The notes below the pieces were generated by a model that did not search any database, was not told the origin of the DNA, and saw only the letters and a list, made by a program, of their open reading frames with translations. Position numbers and translations under genes: made by a program. From the NCBI GenBank assembly GCA_020061125.1, contig JAGUYV010000173.1:1-5327 (forward strand): a DNA stretch of 5,327 bases, read 5' to 3'. The stretch is from a bacterium (GTDB lineage: Bacteria > UBP15 > UBA6099 > DSWB01). Shown piece by piece: positions 1 to 4,675 of the stretch. The first letter of the stretch is position 1. Every line of letters starts with the position of its first letter.

Positions 1-1356
1 AATGAGCCACACGGCCGCGCCCAGCGCAACCGGCGCCAGCAGCGTGGCGTGCCCCGTGGCGTATCCCCGCGCCGCAAGCCAGTATCCCAGCAGATTCTGG
101 CGGCCCGGAGCGGCAAGGCTCTTGACCTCGGGCATGAACGCATCCGCGCCCAGCATGTTCACGGCAAAGGAAATGCCCAGCACGAAAAAGAACGCGTTGC
201 GCGCACCCGGGCTGTGCGCGGGAAGCGCCGCCAGCGGCAGGAACAGCAGAGGCAGCGCGGGCATGAAGAACCGTGCGCTGTAAGCGTCAAACCAGCCCAG
301 GCTCATGTGCAGGAACAGGTATCCGGCGAACACCGCGGCCACGGCCAGGGCCTCGCGCCGGAACTTCATGAACCGCCCGAAATACACCATGGAGAACGCC
401 ACGGGCAGACAGGTGATAAACAGGCCCCATTTTTCGGATAACGGTTGCTCAAAGGCCAGCGCCGCTCCGAGCCGCGCGGCGATGCTGCTGAACGGAAACC
501 CGAACAATAGCTCTCCCAGCCGCACCAACCCGCGCCCGCCCGGCCATGCAACGCCATAAAACCCTCTGGAGTGAAGGGTTTCGGAATAGTAGCTGTATTT
601 GTATGTGGTCTCGAACGGATTGCCGAGCAGCACGAAATGATATGACATGAGCAATCCAATGATTACCGCGAACCCGAGAAGAACGCGGATGAAATTTTTA
701 CGGTTCACGGCCGCGTAGCCGAGCAGGACCATGGAGGCGATACCCGCTGTGTACTCGCTGGCCACAGCCAGGGCCAGGCATGCGCCCGCGAGCGGCGCCG
801 CGTAACGGCCTCCAAGCTCGAGCCTGTCCTTGAGCAGCAGCATGAAGCCAGCGGTGATGAAAAACGCGGTGATTCCGCCCGAGAAAAATATCTGGCCGTA
901 GAAAAGCGCCATGGAACACAGCCCGTATCCCAAACCCATGAGCAGGGGTAGTCGCTCGCCCGCCAGAAAGTGCCGTCCGAGCCGGGACACCAGCACCCCT
1001 GTTAGCGAAGTAAACAGCCCGGCCGTGAACAGGGTCACGAACCAGATGATCACCGCATGCGCGTTCGAGAACCGGGTGATGAGAAAATACCACGGAACCG
1101 CGAGGAACGACCCGAGCGGCGCCTTGTCGCTGTAGTATTTGCCGCGAACCAGCGCGAAATCGCGTACGGCCCACCCCTCGCCACCCGGCTTCTGCGGGAA
1201 AAACTCGGGCATGGTGTCCGATATTTCCAGCGTGCCGCGGTCCACAATGGCCGCTGCCATGCAGAACCTCGGCGCGTCATTGGTCGTCAGATACGGGTTC
1301 GCGAAGAACGCACAGAAAAGGAACAGGGTGATAAAGAGCTTCCAGGAGTTCGTCAT
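1..1356 (-). CDS. GT-C / family-39-like membrane glycosyltransferase, C-terminus cut by window edge
   Basis: The frame is open from an ATG at 1356 to the left edge, giving 452 visible residues with no stop, so the C-terminus lies outside. The protein is strongly hydrophobic with many predicted membrane spans (about residues 5-20, 100-122, 137-175, 186-215, 224-244, 311-326, 336-352, 363-379, 387-403). After the first span is a loop with NDAPR (Asp27), the place where GT-C enzymes carry a catalytic acid. It is followed by YYSDKAPLGSFLAVPWY (residues 74-90) and a late SARFFMPALPLL segment (360-371). This arrangement is typical of family-39-like enzymes, which move a sugar from a polyprenyl-phosphate donor to an acceptor on the outer face of the inner membrane. 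Donor and acceptor cannot be told from sequence. The gene is divergent from the flagellin. No Shine-Dalgarno precedes the ATG. I am sure of the gene, fairly sure of the superfamily and unsure of the substrate. Confidence 0.9.
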   Translation of the reverse strand, partial: MTNSWKLFITLFLFCAFFANPYLTTNDAPRFCMAAAIVDRGTLEISDTMPEFFPQKPGGEGWAVRDFALVRGKYYSDKAPLGSFLAVPWYFLITRFSNAHAVIIWFVTLFTAGLFTSLTGVLVSRLGRHFLAGERLPLLMGLGYGLCSMALFYGQIFFSGGITAFFITAGFMLLLKDRLELGGRYAAPLAGACLALAVASEYTAGIASMVLLGYAAVNRKNFIRVLLGFAVIIGLLMSYHFVLLGNPFETTYKYSYYSETLHSRGFYGVAWPGGRGLVRLGELLFGFPFSSIAARLGAALAFEQPLSEKWGLFITCLPVAFSMVYFGRFMKFRREALAVAAVFAGYLFLHMSLGWFDAYSARFFMPALPLLFLPLAALPAHSPGARNAFFFVLGISFAVNMLGADAFMPEVKSLAAPGRQNLLGYWLAARGYATGHATLLAPVALGAAVWLI

Positions 1357-1365
1357 GGCAGGAAC

Positions 1366-1371
1366 ATTATA
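1366..1371 (-). promoter_or_regulatory. Candidate -10 box (TATAAT) for the membrane glycosyltransferase
   Basis: Read on the minus strand this is a perfect TATAAT. Its downstream end is 9 bases before the ATG at 1356, so a usual start of transcription would fall only a few bases before the start codon. With no Shine-Dalgarno visible, this suggests a leaderless or nearly leaderless transcript. I see no convincing -35 box at 16-18 bases, so a chance match in A+T-rich DNA remains possible. Confidence 0.4.
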
Positions 1372-1612
1372 GCAGAAAAGCCATTTGCAGAGGCATTTTT
1401 GCGGACAGCGCGTGCTTGCGAAATATTTCTTCCAACCAGTAAAAATAATTTGTGTTTCATATCAAGTTTTCTCTCAAAAAAGACGATAAATCCCATGAAA
1501 CACAGGTAACGGATTTTCTTTCGAACAGCTTGGAATCGGGTTTCATCATTTGGCTCTGCGCAATACTGCATGACGACATGCGATTAAAGCTGTTTGTTTG
1601 AACAGTATATAT

Positions 1613-1621
1613 GGGGGGGGG
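1613..1621. repeat. G9 homopolymer tract
   Basis: Nine consecutive G residues directly follow TATATAT. Runs of this length are prone to slipped-strand mispairing and are the usual substrate of phase variation in surface genes. The tract is about 260 bases upstream of the sigma-54 promoter of the flagellin. It also falls at codons 1-4 of a possible 44-codon frame (ATG at 1611, stop TAG at 1743-1745) that has no visible ribosome binding site. The tract itself is certain; a regulatory role is inference. Confidence 0.85.
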
Positions 1622-1665
1622 ATGCAAAGCCGCGCTGCGGCATTTACTTAATCATCGCCAAATTA

Positions 1666-1695
1666 TTGACATTGCATTTACACATACTGTTTATG
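1666..1695 (+). promoter_or_regulatory. Candidate sigma-70-type promoter
   Basis: A perfect TTGACA (1666-1671) is followed 17-18 bases later by a weak -10 (GTTTAT at 1689-1694 or TTTATG at 1690-1695), next to an upstream TG. If used, it would make a long leader of more than 200 bases for the flagellin gene, or a separate small RNA. The poor -10 box makes this a low-confidence call. Confidence 0.3.
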
Positions 1696-1877
1696 AAAAG
1701 CAGCGCCTTGCAAAAGCCTGTGTGCATGTCGTTTGCGGCAATTAGCATGCGCCGAGCTTGAGCGAAGTGCGTTTACATACATAAAAGCCGTAAAGATGTG
1801 AATGCTGCGCATCTGTGGTATCTGGCAGTAATGCAACCGCTTCACGGATTGTTGTGCGTATTCTTGATTTTCCTGCA

Positions 1878-1892
1878 TGGAACCGGCATTGC
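1878..1892 (+). promoter_or_regulatory. Sigma-54 (RpoN) promoter of the flagellin gene
   Basis: The sequence TGGAACCGGCATTGC matches the RpoN consensus TGGCACG-N4-TTGC at nine of eleven defined positions. It has the invariant GG and GC elements and exactly 10 bases between them. The predicted transcription start is near 1904, giving a leader of about 44 bases before the flagellin ATG. Sigma-54 control of late flagellar genes is established in several bacterial groups and needs an NtrC-family activator, which is not in this window. I searched the same leader for a sigma-28 (FliA) promoter and saw none. Confidence 0.7.
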
Positions 1893-1897
1893 CACAC

Positions 1898-1918
1898 AGC
1901 GGCGGGAAAACCCGCGCT
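1898..1918 (+). repeat. Inverted repeat / hairpin at the predicted 5' end of the flagellin mRNA
   Basis: AGC (1898-1900), a bulged G, and GCGGG (1902-1906) pair with CCCGC (1911-1915) and GCT (1916-1918) around an AAAA loop, a stem of eight pairs. It overlaps the predicted transcription start near 1904, so only its inner part may be in the RNA unless transcription starts a few bases earlier. It could stabilise the 5' end of the mRNA or act as a DNA site. The structure is visible; its role is not. Confidence 0.5.
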
Positions 1919-1932
1919 GATTCAACGGCCCA

Positions 1933-1940
1933 GGGGGAAG
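1933..1940 (+). promoter_or_regulatory. Ribosome binding site of the flagellin gene
   Basis: The purine-rich GGGGGAAG lies seven bases before the ATG at 1948. This spacing decides for that start over the in-frame ATG at 1957, which would be 16 bases away. Confidence 0.7.
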
Positions 1941-1947
1941 AACTGTT

Positions 1948-3453
1948 ATGTTCAGCATGCACACCAATGTTTCGGCAATGCAGAACAAGGAAGATTTGAG
2001 GGGCATTTATTTCAATATCGGGCAGGCCAGTGAGCGCATCAGTTCCGGGAAGCGGATCAACTCGGGCGCGGACGACCCTTCGGGTCTGGGCATCACCAAA
2101 GGCATGACAGCCGTTGCCCGCGGTTTTCAGGTGAACATTCAAAACGCGCAGGATGTGCTGCATTTCGTGCGTCTGGGCGATGAGGGCATGAATGAAATTT
2201 CCGACATGCTGAACAGGATGAAAGAACTGGCCGTTCGCGCCGCCAATGAAGCCGTGCTGACTTCCTCGGACCGGACAAAACTGGATAATGAATTTCAAAG
2301 TTTATATTCAGAGATCACCCGAACAGCCAAAACCACGAAACTGCGGGGCGAAGGCGAAACATCCTTGACGCCGATAAGCTGGCAGGGTCCGGGCATCGCC
2401 GACATCATGTATGTATTCGACTACAGCGGCAGCATGGGTCCTGCCGCTGCGGCTGTTCGCGCCCAGCTTTCCGGGTTCATCAGCTCACTGGAATCCAATG
2501 GCGTGGACTGGAACATCGGCCTTGTGGAGTATTCCGATGTCAACACGGGCCAGGCAGTAATTCATCACGACCTGACGGGCAATCAGGCCACGGCGCAGGC
2601 TTATCTTGACGGTATCGTGGTTGCGGGCGGCGGAGACCTGCCTGAATCCGGACTCGAAGGCCTGATGTCCGCGCTCAACAACACTTCGTTCAGATACGCG
2701 GCCGGAACAACAAATTATTTCAGACACATCATTATGATCACCGATGTGCCGCGCATATTGGGACCATGGACTTTTGATGTTTTCCATGACGACGCTGGCG
2801 GCGGGTATGCCGGCACCGGGCTTTCGGCATTCGACACGGTGACCGTGGCCAACTCCCTTGCCGCCGCGGGGATTCAGACACACATCGCTGGTGATGTGAA
2901 TCAACCCCAGAGCCAGCTTGTCACCACAACCACAGGCGGCCTGCTCGGCGCCATCGGCACTCTGAACACCACGCTTGACAACATCATGAACGCCATCACC
3001 TCAACCGACGCCGTGGCCTCCGAGGAATTCCGCACATTCAATATCCAGGTCAACCCTTTCAGCTACGGCAATTTCGAATTCACATTCGAGGACTGCCGCA
3101 CCATCGGCTTGAACATGACCGCCCAGAGCCTGACCTCGACCGCGGGCGCGCATGCGGCCATTGACGAAATTTCCGAAGTCATTGACCAGCTCGGCATGTA
3201 CCAGGCCAAATACGGTGAACTGGACCAAAAACTCGAACACATCATAGACGAACTGGAAATGCAATATATGAATCTGCAATCCGCGCGCTCGAAAATCGAG
3301 GACGCCGACATCGCCGCAGAAGCCACGGCGCTCACCAAGAACCAGATAATCGAACGGTCCACCCTGGCGGCGGGAATGTACGCCAACAATTCCCAGTCCA
3401 TTGTGCTGAATCTGTTGTCGGAAAACGGCATCGGCACACAGGGCGCTTTATAA
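1948..3453 (+). CDS. Flagellin with an inserted von Willebrand factor A (VWA) domain
   Basis: This 501-residue protein is a filament subunit, exported through the flagellar type III system and polymerised outside the cell. Residues 1-135 are a flagellin N-terminal D0/D1 region, with the hallmark ISSGKRINSGADDPSGLGI (31-49) and NRMKELAVRAAN (89-100). Residues about 358-501 are the C-terminal D1/D0 region, with SARSKIEDADIAAEAT (445-460) and a final helix up to VLNLL (486-490). Between them, about 148-352, is a VWA fold in place of the usual variable D2/D3 domains. It has DYSGS (Asp158, Ser160, Ser162), GGGDLPE (227-233, Glu233) and ITD (Asp266), the residues of a MIDAS metal site. The frame is uninterrupted, so both functions should be present in one chain. 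No signal peptide is expected or seen. The C-terminus runs 11 residues beyond the usual LL end. The gene stands alone between a sigma-54 promoter and a terminator. The adhesive role of the VWA domain is inference; the flagellin and VWA calls are firm. I give no fliC symbol because the domain layout is atypical. Confidence 0.95.
   Translation: MFSMHTNVSAMQNKEDLRGIYFNIGQASERISSGKRINSGADDPSGLGITKGMTAVARGFQVNIQNAQDVLHFVRLGDEGMNEISDMLNRMKELAVRAANEAVLTSSDRTKLDNEFQSLYSEITRTAKTTKLRGEGETSLTPISWQGPGIADIMYVFDYSGSMGPAAAAVRAQLSGFISSLESNGVDWNIGLVEYSDVNTGQAVIHHDLTGNQATAQAYLDGIVVAGGGDLPESGLEGLMSALNNTSFRYAAGTTNYFRHIIMITDVPRILGPWTFDVFHDDAGGGYAGTGLSAFDTVTVANSLAAAGIQTHIAGDVNQPQSQLVTTTTGGLLGAIGTLNTTLDNIMNAITSTDAVASEEFRTFNIQVNPFSYGNFEFTFEDCRTIGLNMTAQSLTSTAGAHAAIDEISEVIDQLGMYQAKYGELDQKLEHIIDELEMQYMNLQSARSKIEDADIAAEATALTKNQIIERSTLAAGMYANNSQSIVLNLLSENGIGTQGAL
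2389..3003 (+). other. VWA domain region within the flagellin (MIDAS metal site)
   Basis: This segment codes for about residues 148-352. The order fits a Rossmann-like VWA fold: a first strand IADIMYVFDYSGSMG with the DxSxS loop, a helix PAAAAVRAQLSGFISSL, the strand WNIGLVEYSD, the loop GGGDLPES leading into helix GLEGLMSALNN, the strand HIIMITDVPR, then helix FDTVTVANSLAAAG and the strand IQTHIAGDV. The GGGDLPE loop looks like the D-x-P-E loop of integrin beta I-like domains, where the Glu helps bind the MIDAS metal. Edges are approximate (within about 10 residues). Confidence 0.85.
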
Positions 3454-3466
3454 ATTCAGCTACATG

Positions 3467-3497
3467 TGCGCCGCGCCCCCAGCATCCGCACGGCGCA
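3467..3497 (+). repeat. Inverted repeat in the flagellin 3' region
   Basis: TGCGCCG (3467-3473) pairs perfectly with CGGCGCA (3491-3497) across a 17-base loop, starting 13 bases after the flagellin stop. No T-run follows, so it is not itself a classic terminator. It may protect the 3' end of an abundant mRNA, which is inference. Confidence 0.45.
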
Positions 3498-3535
3498 TCA
3501 AGCATCCCCCGCACTTCCCATTTCCCGTGAACCCG

Positions 3536-3565
3536 CACCGGCGCAAAGCCGGTGTTTGTTTTTTT
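3536..3565 (+). terminator. Rho-independent terminator of the flagellin gene
   Basis: CACCGGC (3536-3542) and GCCGGTG (3548-3554) form a perfect seven-pair G+C-rich stem around a GCAAA loop, followed at once by TTTGTTTTTTT (3555-3565). Lying 83 bases after the flagellin stop, it ends that transcript and separates it from the HEAT-STAS gene. Confidence 0.9.
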
Positions 3566-3595
3566 GAATGCTGATTTTCCGGCTGATTTCTTCAC

Positions 3596-3601
3596 TATAA
3601 T
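3596..3601 (+). promoter_or_regulatory. Candidate -10 box (TATAAT) for the HEAT-STAS gene
   Basis: A perfect TATAAT lies 30 bases after the terminator and puts the transcription start near 3608, upstream of both possible start codons of the next gene. The -35 position holds only weak matches such as TGATTT (3572-3577, 18-base spacing). Independent transcription of the next gene is likely, given the terminator in front. Confidence 0.5.
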
Positions 3602-3656
3602 GTAGAAACGAAGTTATCGGACATGGGATAATATATGAAACCCGGACAGGACACGC

Positions 3657-3661
3657 AGGAG
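3657..3661 (+). promoter_or_regulatory. Ribosome binding site that decides the HEAT-STAS start
   Basis: AGGAG lies six bases before the ATG at 3668. The in-frame ATG at 3635, eleven codons earlier, has no comparable site. I therefore prefer 3668. Confidence 0.7.
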
Positions 3662-3667
3662 CGCGGC

Positions 3668-4654
3668 ATGGCGGATCGACTTGAAGAACTGGTGGAAAAA
3701 CTTCGGGATTCAAGCAAGGAAGTTGTCAAGGCCAGCATTGTGGAAGCCATCGGCCAGATCGGGGATCCGCGCGCGGTCAAGCCGCTGATCGAGGCGCTGA
3801 ACGACGCCGAGATGCTGGTGCGCTGGAACGCCATCAAGGGCCTGGCGCGGTTCGGCGAGGACGCGGTGGCTCCCCTGTTGCGCGCCCTGGACACGGCCGA
3901 CCGGTTCAAGCGCCGCAATGTGGTCCAGGCCCTGGGCGAACTGGGCGGCGACGAATCCGTGGACCGGCTCATCCGCATGCTCATGTTCGACGAATCCGAT
4001 CAGATGGTGCTCGTGGAAGTGATCCGCGCTCTGGACCGCATCCGGGATGCCCGCAGCCTGGACCCGCTCATCACGGTGCTGAAAATGGACAACTGGGAGA
4101 TGCGCTGGCGCGCGATCCACGCCCTCGAACATCTCGGCGACCCGGCCGCCATCGAGCCTCTTCTCGAAGTCATGAACGACGGGGACAAGGATATCCAGTG
4201 GGCCGCGTACATGGCCATCGAGGCCATCAAATCCGCCCAGGACCGTGCGGCCGCGCCCCCGGCGGCCCTGTCCGAAACCCCGGATCCGGTCCCCGCGCCG
4301 CGCCCGTCACGCTCCGATTTCAAGCAACAGGCCAGAAACCTCAAAGCCGAACTCAATCTGTCCGCGGAACCAAAGGCCGACCGCGTGATCATCCGCGTGG
4401 CCGGTGACCTGTTCTCCTCCAACATAGACATGTTCACCGGTTTCGTGGACGGCATCATTGCCGTGAACAGGCTGGGCATCGAGCTGGACATGAGCCAGTG
4501 CGCGTTTCTGGACTCCTTTGCCTTGAGCCGCCTCAACATCCTGCGCAAGAAACTGGCGTCCAGAAACAGAAAATTCTCGCTCTCGGGGCTGAAACCCAAT
4601 GTCAAGGCCGTGTTCACGGCTACGAAGCTGGATCAGCTATTCGAGATCCGCTGA
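3668..4654 (+). CDS. HEAT-repeat protein with C-terminal STAS domain
   Basis: The protein has 328 residues from the preferred ATG at 3668; an in-frame ATG at 3635 would add 11. Residues about 1-190 are five to six PBS-lyase-type HEAT repeats, seen as recurring units such as IGDPRAVKPLIEAL (31-44), LGGDESVDRLIRML (92-105) and LGDPAAIEPLLEVM (156-169), each with a following A-I/L-x-A-L helix. An Ala/Pro-rich linker (about 193-213) leads to a STAS domain (about 236-328), with the strand RVIIRVAGDL, the motif LDMSQCAFLDSFAL and the ending KLDQLFEI. In SpoIIAA/RsbV-type STAS proteins the Ser of the DS motif is phosphorylated by a partner kinase; here it is Ser283 after Asp282. HEAT repeats bind proteins, so the likely role is a cytoplasmic scaffold or switch in a partner-switching pathway. 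No signal peptide or membrane span is seen. No kinase or phosphatase partner is in the window. The next gene converges, with 21 bases between stop codons. The domain call is firm; the pathway is unknown. Confidence 0.93.
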   Translation: MADRLEELVEKLRDSSKEVVKASIVEAIGQIGDPRAVKPLIEALNDAEMLVRWNAIKGLARFGEDAVAPLLRALDTADRFKRRNVVQALGELGGDESVDRLIRMLMFDESDQMVLVEVIRALDRIRDARSLDPLITVLKMDNWEMRWRAIHALEHLGDPAAIEPLLEVMNDGDKDIQWAAYMAIEAIKSAQDRAAAPPAALSETPDPVPAPRPSRSDFKQQARNLKAELNLSAEPKADRVIIRVAGDLFSSNIDMFTGFVDGIIAVNRLGIELDMSQCAFLDSFALSRLNILRKKLASRNRKFSLSGLKPNVKAVFTATKLDQLFEIR

Positions 4655-4675
4655 ACGCAGCCGCCTGGCCCGAAT

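Larger units (their letters stand above)
1357..1947. other. Divergent intergenic region, A+T-richer, no convincing gene
   Basis: About 590 bases separate the two divergent genes, and base composition is clearly more A+T-rich than in the flanking coding DNA. No open frame here has a ribosome binding site and a protein-like composition. It contains a G9 run (1613-1621), a short hairpin just after it (GCCGC, 1629-1633, pairing with GCGGC, 1637-1641), an imperfect inverted pair (CGAACAGCTT at 1522-1531 and AAGCTGTTTG at 1587-1596), a TTGACA-type promoter candidate and the sigma-54 promoter. I could not identify a clear activator site (upstream enhancer) for the sigma-54 promoter. A small RNA in 1700-1870 cannot be excluded, but nothing in the sequence shows one. 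Confidence 0.7.

Noticed and set aside
49-441. Plus-strand open frames in the first 560 bases.
   Set aside because: Their Arg/Pro/His-rich, low-complexity translations are the expected shadow of a G+C-rich membrane-protein gene on the minus strand.
1353-1571. A 72-codon minus-strand frame whose TGA overlaps the glycosyltransferase ATG (ATGA), which could suggest translational coupling.
   Set aside because: No ribosome binding site at its ATG (1571) or at internal ATGs, A+T-rich codons unlike the neighbours, no recognisable protein features, and a better explanation of the same bases as a -10 box. It may be revisited if conserved.
1700-1947. A sigma-28 (FliA) promoter for the flagellin; TAAA at 1791-1794 was considered as a -35 element.
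   Set aside because: No GCCGATAA-like -10 element follows at about 15 bases, while a much better sigma-54 match exists at 1878-1892.
1678-2298. A 206-codon minus-strand frame across the flagellin leader and N-terminal part.
   Set aside because: It lies antisense to the well-supported flagellin D0/D1 coding sequence and has no start signals or family features.
2389-3003. The possibility that the VWA segment reflects two genes or a frameshift-made fusion.
   Set aside because: The frame is continuous from the flagellin N-terminal region through VWA to the flagellin C-terminal region, with no internal stop or frame change, and both flagellin ends are complete. A misassembly can only be excluded with reads.
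4000-4617. A 205-codon minus-strand frame opposite the HEAT-STAS gene.
   Set aside because: The plus strand encodes clear HEAT repeats and a STAS domain throughout; the opposite frame is Ser/Arg-rich with no recognisable family.
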